Counted from the stretch's first letter, positions 1 through 9,162 are shown. The stretch: 64,000 bases of DNA from Siccirubricoccus deserti (GCF_014283215.1 NZ_JACOMF010000008.1:62001-126000); one strand, 5' to 3'. Numbers and translations are program-made. Notes: generated from the letters alone by a model not told the origin.

Positions 1-186
1 CCGGTCGGCCAGCGGGCGATGTAGCCGGGTTCGGCCGCCCGGAACCAGCGGCGCCGGCCGCTGCCGGTGATGGATGCGCCGCCGGGTCAGGCGCCAACTG
101 GAACGATTCCAGAATATCTTGCGGTACCGGGCTTCCAGCCTCATGTATTCACTGATGAATTGCGCCACCCGGGCGGTCCCGCCCCG

Positions 187-906
187 GTGTCGCCGACGGG
201 AATTGGAGAACGGACGCTGCGGACCCTGCTTGTCGAGGATGACGCCCGCCTCGCTGAACTCGTCGGCGAGGCGCTGCGCCGGCATGGCTGGCTGGTCGAT
301 GTCGTGGGGAGTTGCGCCGACGCCTATGCGGCGCTGCGCTCGGCCGATTACCGGGTGATGGTGCTCGATCTCGGCCTGCCGGATGGCGATGGCATCAGCC
401 TCGTGCGCGGCCTGCGCATGGTCGGCGATCCGCTGCCGATCCTGATCCTCACCGCGCGCGGCCGGGTCGCCGAGCGCATCGCCGGGCTGAACGCCGGCGC
501 GGATGATTACGTGGTCAAGCCCTGCGCCGCGGCGGAGCTGCATGCCCGGATGCGCGCCCTGACCCGCCGGGCCGCCGGTGCGGCCAGCCCGACGCTGCGG
601 CTGGGACCGCTGGAGTACGACCAGTCATCGCGGATGGCGAGCGTGAACGGCGCGGCGCTGCGGCTGACCCTGCGGCCGTCGATGGTGCTGGAGACGCTGC
701 TGCTGGCGCGTGGCCGCTTCGTGCCGCGCGCCACAATCGAGAACGCGCTGAGCAATTTCGAGGGCGGGCCGGAGAGCGGCGCCATCGAGGTCTATGTCAA
801 CCGGCTGCGCAAGGCACTGGAGGCCGCCGCGCCGGATGTCAGGATCGAGAACCAACGCGGCTTCGGCTACCGCATCGTCCATGCCGCCACCGGCGCCGAC
901 TCCTGA
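187..906 (+). CDS. OmpR-family response regulator (TctD-like)
   Basis: DNA-binding response regulator that is expected to be phosphorylated by the kinase encoded directly downstream. The receiver domain carries the acidic pair in LLVEDD, the phospho-acceptor Asp in VLDLGLPDGDG and the conserved Lys in YVVKP. The C-terminal half is a winged helix ending in RGFGYRIV, typical of OmpR/PhoB. The frame stays open to GTG 67, but the 100-160 stretch is AT-rich and looks non-coding. GTG 187 gives 239 aa. A CTG at 217 has GGAG eight bases upstream and would place the phospho-Asp at residue 51, the usual place, so a rare CTG start is possible. The stop overlaps the kinase start (TGATG). Partner choice is inference. 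Confidence 0.85.
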   Translation: MSPTGIGERTLRTLLVEDDARLAELVGEALRRHGWLVDVVGSCADAYAALRSADYRVMVLDLGLPDGDGISLVRGLRMVGDPLPILILTARGRVAERIAGLNAGADDYVVKPCAAAELHARMRALTRRAAGAASPTLRLGPLEYDQSSRMASVNGAALRLTLRPSMVLETLLLARGRFVPRATIENALSNFEGGPESGAIEVYVNRLRKALEAAAPDVRIENQRGFGYRIVHAATGADS

Positions 907-2315
907 TGCGATCTTCGCGATCCTTCATGCCGCGATCGCTTACCCGGACCGGCGTCGTCATCCTGCTGGCCGCCACCCTCGTCGCCGCCGCCGCATCGGT
1001 CGGCCTGCTGCTCAGCCGCAACACGGTGGTGATCGCCGACAAGGAACTGGAGGTGCTGGCGGCGAATGCGCATACGCTGGCAAGCGGGCTGCGCTATTCG
1101 GACGACACCGGCGAATGGCACCTGGACCTGCCGCAGGTCCTCGCCAGCCGCTTCGACCCCGCCTATGGCCGTGCCTTCTACGCGGTGCGGGACGGCTCCG
1201 GCCGGGCGGTGCTGTCCTCGATGGACCAGATGCCGGGCGACGTGCCGATCGTCCTGCCGAATTCGACCTTCGAGGAGCCGGCCACCTTCCGCCTGCGTCG
1301 CGGCGGCATGGTTCTGCGCGGACTCTCCATCCCCGTGGAGATCGCGGGCACGCCGCTGATCGTCCAGGTGGCGGATAACGTCATCCACCCGGATGTGGTG
1401 ACCGACGATCTTTCGGCGGATTTCCTCGCCCGCGTGTCCTGGGTGATCCTGCCGGTCTTCGTGGCGCTGGCGGCGGTGTGCTTCGGCACGCTGCATCTCT
1501 GCATGCGGCCGATCCACCTGCTGTCGCGCCGCGCCGCGGCGCTGTCGGGCGCCAACGAGCGCCTGCCGGAGGACGAGACCCCGGATGAGATCCGACCGCT
1601 GGTGCGGGCGATGAACGCCGCGCTCGACCGTGCCGAGCGGGCTTTCGACGCGCAGCGCCATTTCACCGCAGAGGCGGCGCACCAGATGCGGACCCCGCTG
1701 GCCGTGCTGAAGGCGCATGCGGAGCTGATCCAGGACCGCCGCACCGGTGCGCTGCTCGACCACGATGTCACCGCGCTGGAACGCATCGTCGACCAGCTGC
1801 TGATCCTGGCCGAGATCGACACCGCGGAGATCGCTCCCTCCGGCACGCCGGTGGATCTGCGGGCGCTGGCCGAGGCGGCGGTCGAATTCCTCGACCCGCT
1901 GGCGGCCAGGCAAGGTGTGGAGCTGGTGCTCGACACGCCGGCCGAGCCGGTGTTGGTCGACGGCCATGAGGAGCCGCTGTATCAGGCCATCCTCAACCTG
2001 CTGCACAACGCCCTCGGCCACAGCCCGGCGGCAGGCAAGGTGCGCGTCGGCGTCCTGGCCCCCGGCATGGTGGAGGTTGCCGACCAGGGGCCCGGCGTGC
2101 CGCTGCAGCAGCGGGAGCTGGTGTTCCGCCGCTTCTGGCGATCGCAGGGGGAACGCGCGACGCGGCGGCGCGGCGCCGGGCTTGGCCTGGCTATCGTGCA
2201 GCGGGTTGCCGATTTGCATCGCGGCAGCATCGAGGTGGAGGACGCCCCCGGCGGCGGCGCCCTGTTCCGGTTGCGCCTGCCGGCGCTGGCGGCGGCGGAA
2301 AGCGCCGCCGCCTGA
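906..2315 (+). CDS. Sensor histidine kinase (TctE-like)
   Basis: Membrane histidine kinase of 469 aa that partners with the overlapping response regulator. Two hydrophobic segments (about residues 14-37 and 174-198) flank a periplasmic sensor of roughly 135 residues. A HAMP-like linker follows, then the H box HQMRTPLAVLK with His near 259, the N box NLLHNALGHSP, and the G boxes DQGPGVP and GAGLGLAIVQ. The architecture resembles TctE/QseC kinases. Because Bug-type tricarboxylate receptors are frequent in this window, a carboxylate signal is a reasonable guess, but no tct transport genes are adjacent. The ATG shares one base with the upstream TGA, which suggests translational coupling. Confidence 0.9.
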   Translation: MRSSRSFMPRSLTRTGVVILLAATLVAAAASVGLLLSRNTVVIADKELEVLAANAHTLASGLRYSDDTGEWHLDLPQVLASRFDPAYGRAFYAVRDGSGRAVLSSMDQMPGDVPIVLPNSTFEEPATFRLRRGGMVLRGLSIPVEIAGTPLIVQVADNVIHPDVVTDDLSADFLARVSWVILPVFVALAAVCFGTLHLCMRPIHLLSRRAAALSGANERLPEDETPDEIRPLVRAMNAALDRAERAFDAQRHFTAEAAHQMRTPLAVLKAHAELIQDRRTGALLDHDVTALERIVDQLLILAEIDTAEIAPSGTPVDLRALAEAAVEFLDPLAARQGVELVLDTPAEPVLVDGHEEPLYQAILNLLHNALGHSPAAGKVRVGVLAPGMVEVADQGPGVPLQQRELVFRRFWRSQGERATRRRGAGLGLAIVQRVADLHRGSIEVEDAPGGGALFRLRLPALAAAESAAA

Positions 2316-2430
2316 CGCCGTGGCCGGCCTCTCCGGGTGCTGCCTGCGGCCCGCGGGAGCACCGCCGGGACGGCGGAGCGGCGGACCTGCCCGATCGGAA
2401 ACGAATGTCGCAAACTTCGCTGGGGGGTGC

Positions 2431-2459
2431 TTGACGACGGCATCGCCGGCCTCTATTTC
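2431..2459 (+). promoter_or_regulatory. Sigma-70 promoter of tRNA-Leu
   Basis: TTGACG (2431-2436) and TATTTC (2454-2459) are separated by exactly 17 bases. They are followed by a GC-rich GCGCC discriminator and lie about 33 bases before the tRNA, the expected layout for a stable-RNA promoter. Confidence 0.65.
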
Positions 2460-2492
2460 GCGCCTCCTCTGCAGCGACTAAGTGCAGCAGAT

Positions 2493-2579
<87 letters not shown>

Positions 2580-2653
2580 CCGCCCTCCCCCGCGACATAT
2601 CACCGATGGCGGTGACGCTGTTCTCCCGCGGGACCTCAGCCAGGAGCCCCGCC

Positions 2654-3277
2654 GTGATCCGCCTGCACCGGCACGATCTGCCCGAAGGCCTCGACCTCGG
2701 CCCGATGGTCGCAATCGACACCGAAACCATGGGACTCAACCCGCACCGCGACCGGCTGTGCCTGGTGCAGCTCTCGGCCGGTGACGGCGATGCCCATCTG
2801 GTGCAGATCATCCCGGAAGCGCTCGGCGGCCGCGGCGCCAATTGCCCGAACCTGAAGCGCCTGCTGACCGACCCTGACCGGGTCAAGCTGTTCCACTTCG
2901 CCCGCTTCGACTGCGCCGCGCTGCGGCAGCACCTGGGGGTGACGGTGGCGCCGGTGGTCTGCACCAAGGTTGCCGCCAAGCTGGTCCGCACCTTCACCGA
3001 CCGGCACGGTCTCAAGGATCTCTGCAAGGAACTGCTGGGGGTCGAGCTGTCGAAGCAGCAGCAGAGCTCGGATTGGGGCGCGCCGGAGCTGAGCTCCGAG
3101 CAACTGGCCTATGCCGCCTCGGACGTGCTGCACCTGCACGCGCTCTGGGCGAAGCTGGAGGCGCTGCTGCGGCGCGAGGGCCGGCTGGAGCTCGCCGAGG
3201 CCTGCTTCCGCTTCCTGCCCACCCGCGGCGCGCTTGACCTGCTGGGCTATGAGGAGCCTGATATCTTCGCCCATTGA
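2654..3277 (+). CDS. rnd: Ribonuclease D (short alphaproteobacterial type)
   Basis: 3'-5' exoribonuclease of the DEDDy family, acting in tRNA 3' maturation. The exonuclease motifs are in order: IDTETMGLN (Exo I, Asp and Glu), FHFARFDCAAL (Exo II) and YAASDVLHLHALW (Exo III with Tyr and Asp). At 207 aa it lacks the HRDC domains of E. coli RNase D, as is usual for the compact alphaproteobacterial form. The frame is open from ATG 2606, but GTG 2654 has AGGAG seven bases upstream and gives the family-typical N-terminus MIRLHRHDLP, so it is preferred. It lies directly downstream of a tRNA gene. Confidence 0.92.
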   Translation: MIRLHRHDLPEGLDLGPMVAIDTETMGLNPHRDRLCLVQLSAGDGDAHLVQIIPEALGGRGANCPNLKRLLTDPDRVKLFHFARFDCAALRQHLGVTVAPVVCTKVAAKLVRTFTDRHGLKDLCKELLGVELSKQQQSSDWGAPELSSEQLAYAASDVLHLHALWAKLEALLRREGRLELAEACFRFLPTRGALDLLGYEEPDIFAH

Positions 3278-3351
3278 ACGGCTGGAGACGGACCGGCAAT
3301 CGTCCGTCGGCCACATTGGCATGATTCTTGTCCTGCATCGCCAAGGGAACG

Positions 3352-3380
3352 TTGACCCCTGTCGCGGCGCAGCCCATACA
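3352..3380 (+). promoter_or_regulatory. Probable promoter of the lpt-rpoN-hpf cluster
   Basis: TTGACC (3352-3357), a 17-base spacer, then CATACA (3375-3380). The site is in the gap upstream of lptC, about 107 bases before the chosen start. The -35 is good and the -10 only fair. Confidence 0.4.
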
Positions 3381-3487
3381 GCGGGCGTGACCTTGTCCCT
3401 GCCCCTTCCCGGCCCGGCCCGGCCGTGGCGCCCGGCCAGGACCGCGGCGCGGCACGAATGCAACATGCCACCCCGGGCGGAGGCGCC

Positions 3488-4192
3488 ATGCCGCCGATGA
3501 CCCCGGATCGCAGCACGTCCCCGCGTCCGGCCGCGGGGCGGGCCATGGTGCTGCCTGGCCGCCAGATGCTGGCGCCGTCGCGCCGCCGCCGCCCGCCAAC
3601 CTCCGGCCAGCTCGCCCGGCGCCGCTTCGCCGTACGCTGGGCCAAGCGGCTGCTGCCGGCGCTGGCGCTGCTGCTGCTCGGCGCCGTGGCCTTCTGGCCG
3701 GAACTCGAAGGCAATGAGGACCGCTCCCGCGTCAGCTTCCGCCGCACCGTCCAGCCGCGGGCCGAGGCGCTGCGGGTGGTCAACCCGCGCTACCAGGGAA
3801 TCGACGAGCTGAACCGCCCCTTCACCATCACCGCCAAGGTCGGCCAGCAGCCGGGCAGCGCCGAGATCCTCGACCTCGAGGAGCCGCGCGCCGACATCAC
3901 CCTGACCGATGGCGCCTGGATCTTCGTCCAAGCCCACCAGGGCCGCTTCGACAAGCCGGCCCAGCACCTCGACCTCACCGGCGAGGTGACGATCTACCAT
4001 GACAATGGCACCATGCTGCTGACCGACAGCGCCGCGGTGGAGATCGATGCCGGCACCGCCAGCGGCGACAGCCCGGTCGCCGCCCAGGGCAGCTTCGGCA
4101 CCCTCACCGCCGACGGCTTCCGGCTGACCGAGCGCGGTGCCGTCATCGTCTTCACCGGCCATGCCCATGCGGTGCTGGAGGGCGGGCGATGA
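3488..4192 (+). CDS. lptC: LPS export ABC transporter periplasmic protein LptC
   Basis: Bitopic inner-membrane protein that hands lipopolysaccharide from LptBFG to LptA. A basic N-terminal tail precedes one membrane helix (LLPALALLLLGAVAFWP, about residues 56-72), followed by a periplasmic beta-jellyroll region with the OstA-like stretch NPRYQGIDELNRPFTITA. GGAGG four bases before ATG 3488 supports that start (234 aa); longer in-frame starts lack a site. The stop overlaps the lptA ATG by four bases, and the order lptC-lptA-lptB is the conserved alphaproteobacterial arrangement. Confidence 0.9.
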   Translation: MPPMTPDRSTSPRPAAGRAMVLPGRQMLAPSRRRRPPTSGQLARRRFAVRWAKRLLPALALLLLGAVAFWPELEGNEDRSRVSFRRTVQPRAEALRVVNPRYQGIDELNRPFTITAKVGQQPGSAEILDLEEPRADITLTDGAWIFVQAHQGRFDKPAQHLDLTGEVTIYHDNGTMLLTDSAAVEIDAGTASGDSPVAAQGSFGTLTADGFRLTERGAVIVFTGHAHAVLEGGR

Positions 4193-5190
4193 GCGCCCCC
4201 CATCCGCGCCGAACCGGCCGCGTCCTTGCCGCGCTGCTGCTCGGCCTCGCCACCTTCGAGGGGGCCCTTGGGGGCGTGAAGGCCCAGGGCATCGACCTGT
4301 CCCAGGGCGGGCCGGTCGACGTCACCGCGACCGATGGCATCGAATGGCGCCAGGCGGAGCAGGTGGTGATCGCCCGCGGCGATGCCCGGGCCGCCCGCGG
4401 CGGCGTGGTCGTCACCAGCGACCGGCTGCTCGCCCGCTACCGCCAGTCCGGCGCCGGCGCGGCCCCGCCGGCCACCGCGCCAGCCTCCGCCCCGGGGCGT
4501 CCCGCCGGGGCCGCGGCGGATGCGGCGCTCGGCGGCAGCAGCGAGATCTGGCGGCTGGAGGCGGAAGGCTCTGTCCGCATCACCACCGCCACCGACACAG
4601 CGCGCGGCGATCGTGCGGTCTATGACATCGACCAGGCGGTGCTGGTGCTGACCGGCCGCAACCTCGGCCTGACCACGCCGCAGCAGGTGATCACCGCCAG
4701 CAACAGCCTGGAATACTGGTCGCAACGCAAGATGGCGGTGGCCCGCGGCAATGCCGTGGTGGTCGACACCGCGGAGGATCGCCGCATCACCGCCGATACC
4801 CTCGTCGCCTATTTCCTCGACGGCCCCGGCGAGGCCCCGGCGCCACGCCCGGTGGCCGAGCCGCGCCAGGGCGAGCGTAACGTGCCCGGCGCCGGCCGGA
4901 TGGACCGGGTCGAGGCCTTCGGCAATGTCGAGATCCGCACGCCGACCGATGTGGTGCGTGGCGACCGCGGCGTATATTCCGCCGCCACCGGCATGGCCCG
5001 GCTGCTCGGCAATGTCCGCATCACCCGCGGCGACAACCAGCTTAATGGGCGGGAGGCGATCGTGAACCTGCATACCGGCGTGGCCCGCCTGGTCGCCTCG
5101 CCCGGTGCCCGGGTGCAGGGCCTGGTGGTGCCGAACAGCCAGACGAGCGAGGACGCCGGCCGGCCCGTCACGCCGGAGGGCGAGCGGTGA
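4189..5190 (+). CDS. lptA: LPS transport periplasmic protein LptA (OstA-like)
   Basis: Periplasmic bridge protein of the lipopolysaccharide export machine. A hydrophobic signal segment (VLAALLLGLATFEG) is followed by repeated OstA motifs such as ATDGIEWRQAEQVVIARGDA and VEAFGNVEIRTPTDVVRGDRG. At 333 aa it is much longer than E. coli LptA (185 aa), with a Pro/Ala-rich insert near residues 95-115. The long form is common in this group. The start overlaps the lptC stop (ATGA), and its own stop overlaps the lptB start. Confidence 0.88.
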   Translation: MSAPHPRRTGRVLAALLLGLATFEGALGGVKAQGIDLSQGGPVDVTATDGIEWRQAEQVVIARGDARAARGGVVVTSDRLLARYRQSGAGAAPPATAPASAPGRPAGAAADAALGGSSEIWRLEAEGSVRITTATDTARGDRAVYDIDQAVLVLTGRNLGLTTPQQVITASNSLEYWSQRKMAVARGNAVVVDTAEDRRITADTLVAYFLDGPGEAPAPRPVAEPRQGERNVPGAGRMDRVEAFGNVEIRTPTDVVRGDRGVYSAATGMARLLGNVRITRGDNQLNGREAIVNLHTGVARLVASPGARVQGLVVPNSQTSEDAGRPVTPEGER

Positions 5191-5963
5191 TGGACCAGAC
5201 CGCGACTGCCGCGGCGCCGGCGCTGCGCGCCCTGGGCGGCGACGGCGGGCTGGTCGCCACCGGCCTTGGCAAGCGCTACCGCAAGCGGCCGGTGGTGCGG
5301 AACGTCTCCGTCAACCTGCGCCGCGGCGAGGCGGTGGGGCTGCTCGGCCCGAACGGCGCCGGCAAGACCACTACCTTCTACATGATCACCGGGCTGGTGC
5401 AGCCGGACGAAGGCAGCGTGGTCATGGATGGCCATGACGTGACCCAGATGCCGATGTACCGCCGTGCCCGCCTCGGCCTCGGCTACCTGCCGCAGGAGGC
5501 CTCGATCTTCCGCGGCCTGTCGGTGGAGGACAACATCCGCGCCGCGCTGGAGGTGGTGGAGCCGGTGCGCGACCGGCGGGAGCAGATGCTCGACAGTCTC
5601 CTGGCCGAATTCGGCATCGCCCATCTGCGCCGCGCCCCGGCGCTGGCGCTCTCGGGCGGCGAGCGGCGGCGCTGCGAGATCGCCCGGGCGCTGGCCACTC
5701 ATCCTTCCTACATTCTTCTCGACGAACCTCTGGCCGGCATTGACCCGATCGCGGTGGGCGAGATCCGCGACCTGGTGAAGCATCTGAAGGACCGCGGGAT
5801 CGGCGTGCTGATCACCGACCACAATGTGCGCGAGACGCTGGAGATCATCGACCGTGCCTACATCCTGCACGAGGGCCAGGTGCTGATGGAGGGCGCGCCG
5901 CGCGACATCGTCGCGCATGAGGGCGTGCGCCGGGTCTATCTGGGCGAAAGGTTCAGCCTGTAG
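5190..5963 (+). CDS. lptB: LPS export ABC transporter ATPase LptB
   Basis: Cytoplasmic ATPase that powers extraction of lipopolysaccharide from the inner membrane. Walker A is GPNGAGKTT, the signature is LSGGERRRCEIARAL, Walker B is YILLDEPLAGID and the switch His is in ITDHNVRETL. ERRR in the signature region and the final DHNVRET segment are characteristic of LptB. An N-terminal extension of about 25 residues precedes the ABC fold. Either GTG 5187 or ATG 5190 could start it; the ATG overlaps the lptA stop (TGATG). LptF and LptG are not in the window. Confidence 0.95.
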   Translation: MDQTATAAAPALRALGGDGGLVATGLGKRYRKRPVVRNVSVNLRRGEAVGLLGPNGAGKTTTFYMITGLVQPDEGSVVMDGHDVTQMPMYRRARLGLGYLPQEASIFRGLSVEDNIRAALEVVEPVRDRREQMLDSLLAEFGIAHLRRAPALALSGGERRRCEIARALATHPSYILLDEPLAGIDPIAVGEIRDLVKHLKDRGIGVLITDHNVRETLEIIDRAYILHEGQVLMEGAPRDIVAHEGVRRVYLGERFSL

Positions 5964-6041
5964 CCCCGCCATGCACGACGCTTCCACCCCACCCCAGCGT
6001 GCATCGGGCGGCGCGGCGCCGCGCCGGCGGGATAGCTAGCC

Positions 6042-7538
6042 ATGGCGATGGTCCCCCGCCTCGACCTGCGGCAGTCGCAGGCGCTGGTGATGACGCCGCA
6101 GCTGCGGCAGGCGATCAAACTGCTGCAATCCTCCAACCTCGAGGTCAATGCCTTCGTCGAGGAGGAGCTGGAGCGTAACCCGCTGCTGGAGCGCGACGAG
6201 CGTTCCCTGCCCGGCCCCGAGGCCGGCCACCGGGTCGACCCGCTGCCGGCGCAGACGGAGGGCCAGGACAGCCACGCCGCCGCCAGTTCGGATGCGCTGC
6301 CGGATGCCGCCTCGGGCCCGCTCGATGCGGAATGGCACAATGTCTATGATAACGGCGCCAGCTACGAGAGCCCCTATGGCCGCGGCGGCCGGGCCGATTT
6401 CGCCGATGAGCTTTCCGGTGTCGAGGATCTCGCCGGCACCGGCCTCACCCTGCGCGAGCACCTTGGCGAGCAGGTGCGGTTGACCTTCCGCGACCCGCGC
6501 GACCGGCTGATCGGGGCGCAGCTGGTGGCGCTGGTCGATGGCGCCGGCCGGCTCGCCATCACCGATGAGGCGCTGGCGGCGGCGATGGGCTGCGAGGTGG
6601 AGCGCGTGGCCGGCGTCCGGTCCCGCATGCAGCGGTTCGATCCGGTCGGAATGTTCTGCCGCGACCTGCGGGAATGCCTCGCTGTCCAGCTTGCCGAACA
6701 CAACCGGCTGGACCCGGCCATGCAGGCGCTGCTCGACAACCTCGACCTGCTGGCGCGGCGCGACCGGCTGGCGCTGCTGCAGGTCTGCGGCGTCGACAGC
6801 GAAGACCTGGCCGAGATGATTGCCGAGCTGAAGCGGCTGGACCCCAAGCCCGGCGCCAGCTTCGACGCCGCCCCGGCGCCGGCGGTGGTGCCCGACGTGC
6901 TGATGCGGCGGGCCCCGGATTTCGTCGAAAGCGGCGCCTGGATCCTGGAGCTGAACCCCGAGACCCTGCCGCGCGTCCTGGTCAACCGCGGCTTCCACGC
7001 CCGCTGCCAAGTCGGTGCCCGCAACCGCGAGGACAAGGCCTTCCTGGCGGAGAAGTTGCAGAGCGCGAACTGGCTGCTGAAAAGCCTGGAACAACGGGCC
7101 ACCACCATCATCAAGGTGGCGCAGGAGATCGTCCGCCGCCAGGACGGCTTCTTCCGCCACGGGGTCGAGCACCTGCGCCCGCTGATCCTGCGCGACGTGG
7201 CGGAGGAGGTGGAGATGCACGAGAGCACCGTCTCCCGCGTCACCGCCAACAAGTACATCGCCACGCCGCGCGGCACCTTCGAGTTGAAATACTTCTTCAC
7301 CACCGCCATCGCCGGCACGCTGGGCGGCGAATCCCACAGCGCCGAGGCGGTCCGCCACCGCATCCGCAGCATGATCGAGGCCGAGGACCCTGAGGCGGTG
7401 CTGTCGGATGACGCCATCGTCGAACGGTTGAGGCAGGAAGGCGTGGACATCGCCCGGCGGACCGTGGCCAAATACCGGGACGCGCTGCGCATCCCATCCT
7501 CCGTGCAGCGCAAGCGGGAGAAGGCCGTCCCGGCCTGA
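6042..7538 (+). CDS. rpoN: RNA polymerase sigma-54 factor
   Basis: Alternative sigma factor for -24/-12 promoters, dependent on enhancer-binding activators. Region I is Gln/Leu-rich (LRQSQALVMTPQLRQAIKLL). An acidic linker and the core-binding domain follow. Near the C-terminus are the DNA-binding helix-turn-helix DVAEEVEMHESTVSRVTANK and the RpoN box variant ARRTVAKYRDALRIPSS, which recognises the -24 element. The length of 498 aa is normal. It follows lptB and precedes hpf, the same neighbourhood as in many proteobacteria. Confidence 0.96.
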   Translation: MAMVPRLDLRQSQALVMTPQLRQAIKLLQSSNLEVNAFVEEELERNPLLERDERSLPGPEAGHRVDPLPAQTEGQDSHAAASSDALPDAASGPLDAEWHNVYDNGASYESPYGRGGRADFADELSGVEDLAGTGLTLREHLGEQVRLTFRDPRDRLIGAQLVALVDGAGRLAITDEALAAAMGCEVERVAGVRSRMQRFDPVGMFCRDLRECLAVQLAEHNRLDPAMQALLDNLDLLARRDRLALLQVCGVDSEDLAEMIAELKRLDPKPGASFDAAPAPAVVPDVLMRRAPDFVESGAWILELNPETLPRVLVNRGFHARCQVGARNREDKAFLAEKLQSANWLLKSLEQRATTIIKVAQEIVRRQDGFFRHGVEHLRPLILRDVAEEVEMHESTVSRVTANKYIATPRGTFELKYFFTTAIAGTLGGESHSAEAVRHRIRSMIEAEDPEAVLSDDAIVERLRQEGVDIARRTVAKYRDALRIPSSVQRKREKAVPA

Positions 7539-7693
7539 TCCTGCCGGGCGGCGCCCGACCTTTCCCCGGTGCGGGCATGCCGCGCGGCATGACCCTGCGG
7601 CTTGCGCCGCGTCCGCCCCTCGTCGTGGCGCGCGGCGCCACCGCCGGCGCGCCGGGTGGACCTTTTCCGGAACGGGAAAGGAGAGTCGCCCTT

Positions 7694-8308
7694 ATGCACA
7701 TCACCGTCGCAGGCAAGCAGGTCGAGACCGGCGAGGCGCTGCAGCAGCACGTCCGGGACGGGCTTGCTGGTATCGCTCAGAAATATTTCGACCATGCGCT
7801 TGAGGCCAACGTCACCTTCCGGCGCGATGCCAAGGGCAGACTTGGGGCCTTCTTCGCCTGCGACATCAACCTCAAGGCCGGCCGCAACCTCTTCATGCGC
7901 GGCGAGGGCGAAGGCACCGATGCTCACCGCGCCTTCGAGGTGGCGGCCGAGCATGTCGCCAAGCGGCTGCGCCGCTACCGCCGCCGGGTGAACGAACATG
8001 CCCGCAGCCTGGCCGAGGCGCGTGACTCCGTGGCGGAAACGGCGACGCAGTACGTGTTGCAGGCCGAGGAGGATCAGCCGGAACAGGAAGCGCCGGCCGC
8101 GGCTGGCGACGGCCATGACAGCCATGGCGTCATCGTCGCCGAGCAGCTCACCGAAATCGCCCGGCTGACGGTCGGCGAGGCGGTGATGCGGCTCGACCTG
8201 ACGCACCAGCCGGTGATGATGTTCCGCAACAGCGCCTCCGGTGCGCTGAACGTGGTGTATCGGCGGCCAGATGGCTGCGTCGGCTGGATCGACGCGGCCG
8301 CGCAATAG
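7694..8308 (+). CDS. hpf: Ribosome hibernation promoting factor, long form
   Basis: Binds 30S subunits and promotes inactive 100S ribosome dimers. The N-terminal S30AE domain starts MHITVAGKQVETGEALQQHV. After a linker of about 40 residues, the C-terminal dimerisation domain contains PVMMFRNSASGALNVVYRR and DGCVGWID, marking the long HPF type (204 aa). AGGAG at 7679-7683 supports ATG 7694 over the longer open frame. It lies about 155 bases after rpoN, and a stem-loop with a T-rich tail follows. Confidence 0.93.
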   Translation: MHITVAGKQVETGEALQQHVRDGLAGIAQKYFDHALEANVTFRRDAKGRLGAFFACDINLKAGRNLFMRGEGEGTDAHRAFEVAAEHVAKRLRRYRRRVNEHARSLAEARDSVAETATQYVLQAEEDQPEQEAPAAAGDGHDSHGVIVAEQLTEIARLTVGEAVMRLDLTHQPVMMFRNSASGALNVVYRRPDGCVGWIDAAAQ

Positions 8309-8342
8309 GCCGGATGGCCGGCAAGCACCCGGGCTGATCCCA

Positions 8343-8376
8343 AATCCTCGGCAAATCATGATGGCGAGGATTATTT
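8343..8376 (+). terminator. Probable terminator after hpf
   Basis: AATCCTCG (8343-8350) pairs with CGAGGATT (8365-8372) and is followed by a T-rich run (ATTTTC). The 14-base loop is long. It lies 35 bases past the hpf stop. The rest of the 8309-8531 gap is relatively AT-rich, with a second weak inverted repeat (8388-8395 / 8416-8423). Confidence 0.45.
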
Positions 8377-8531
8377 TCAGGGTATTTGGCGACGACAGGA
8401 TGTATTGGCACGTCATCGTCGCCATATCTGCTGGTGCGCTGGACCGCAAGCATTGCACGCCGATCGGCATCCGCACCCTTGCCGCGGATGCCGCCCCGAA
8501 CTGCGCATCCCCGGCGCCGGAGGATGAAGCC

Positions 8532-8903
8532 ATGAGCGGCCAGCCCGTGACCGGATCAGCGACCAAGCCGGCGACCATGATGGAGACGGCGGCGGCGAAA
8601 TGGGCCGAATGGAAGCCCATCGCCATCGGTGTGGTGATCGGCCTGATCGCCGGGCCCATCGTCTCCAGCATCGCTGGCTTCCAGACCCGTACCAGCACCG
8701 CAGAGGCAGCCACTCGTGCCGGCATCGTCGAGCAGCAGGCGATGTTCTGCGCCGAGCGCGCCCGCGGCGCGATGCCGGCCGGCGCCGCCGTGCCCGAGTG
8801 GAATGCCCGCAACGAGCTGGCGCGCAAATGGGCCATCATGCCGGGCGCCACCACCGCCGACCCCGAGGTGGTCTACGCCTGCTCCGGCAAGCTCGCGGGC
8901 TGA
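8532..8903 (+). CDS. Hypothetical single-span membrane protein
   Basis: A 123-aa protein I do not recognise. It has one hydrophobic segment near residues 33-52 (IAIGVVIGLIAGPIVSSIAG) after a polar N-terminal part, then a soluble stretch with two Cys residues (one in AMFCAERA, one near the C-terminus in YACSGKL) that could form a disulfide if exported. GGAGG nine bases upstream of ATG 8532 supports the start. It begins a row of small genes running in the same direction to 9652. No function is proposed. Confidence 0.6.
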   Translation: MSGQPVTGSATKPATMMETAAAKWAEWKPIAIGVVIGLIAGPIVSSIAGFQTRTSTAEAATRAGIVEQQAMFCAERARGAMPAGAAVPEWNARNELARKWAIMPGATTADPEVVYACSGKLAG

Positions 8904-8907
8904 GGCC

Positions 8908-9162
8908 ATGTCGAACCGTTCACGCCGCGAGGAAGTGATCTTCCGTCGTCCCTTCCGCCTGAAGGGTTCGGCGGCCCTGGAGCCGGCTGGCACCTACACC
9001 GTGGAAACCGAGGAGGAGCTCATCGAGGGGCTGTCCTTCCCGGCCTGGCGGCGGGTCTCGACCACGCTGACGCGGCAGGCGGCGGGCAGTGCCACCTTCC
9101 AGGCGCTGCCGGTCAGCCCGCAGGAACTGGCCGCGATGCAAGCCGCGGACGCCGGCGCGTGA
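8908..9162 (+). CDS. Conserved hypothetical small protein (84 aa)
   Basis: A small, soluble, non-membrane protein with a basic start (SNRSRREEVIFRRPF) and the central motif TVETEEELIEGLSFPAWRR. I recall similar uncharacterised proteins of about 80 residues, with an ELIEGLSFP-type motif, from Rhizobiales and Rhodospirillales; the function is unknown. It begins five bases after the preceding stop, and its stop overlaps the next gene's GTG (GTGA), which suggests co-translation with the DUF1488-like gene. Confidence 0.65.
   Translation: MSNRSRREEVIFRRPFRLKGSAALEPAGTYTVETEEELIEGLSFPAWRRVSTTLTRQAAGSATFQALPVSPQELAAMQAADAGA

Noticed and set aside
1-80. Minus-strand stretch reading RRRWFRAAEPGYIARWPTG
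   Set aside because: It looks protein-like, but it is only about 25 codons at the window edge with no start or family match, so no partial gene is claimed.
8405-8424. TTGGCACG resembling a sigma-54 -24 element
   Set aside because: The required GC-type -12 element is not at the right distance.
6374-8854. An 826-codon minus-strand frame
   Set aside because: Antisense to rpoN and hpf and without family features.
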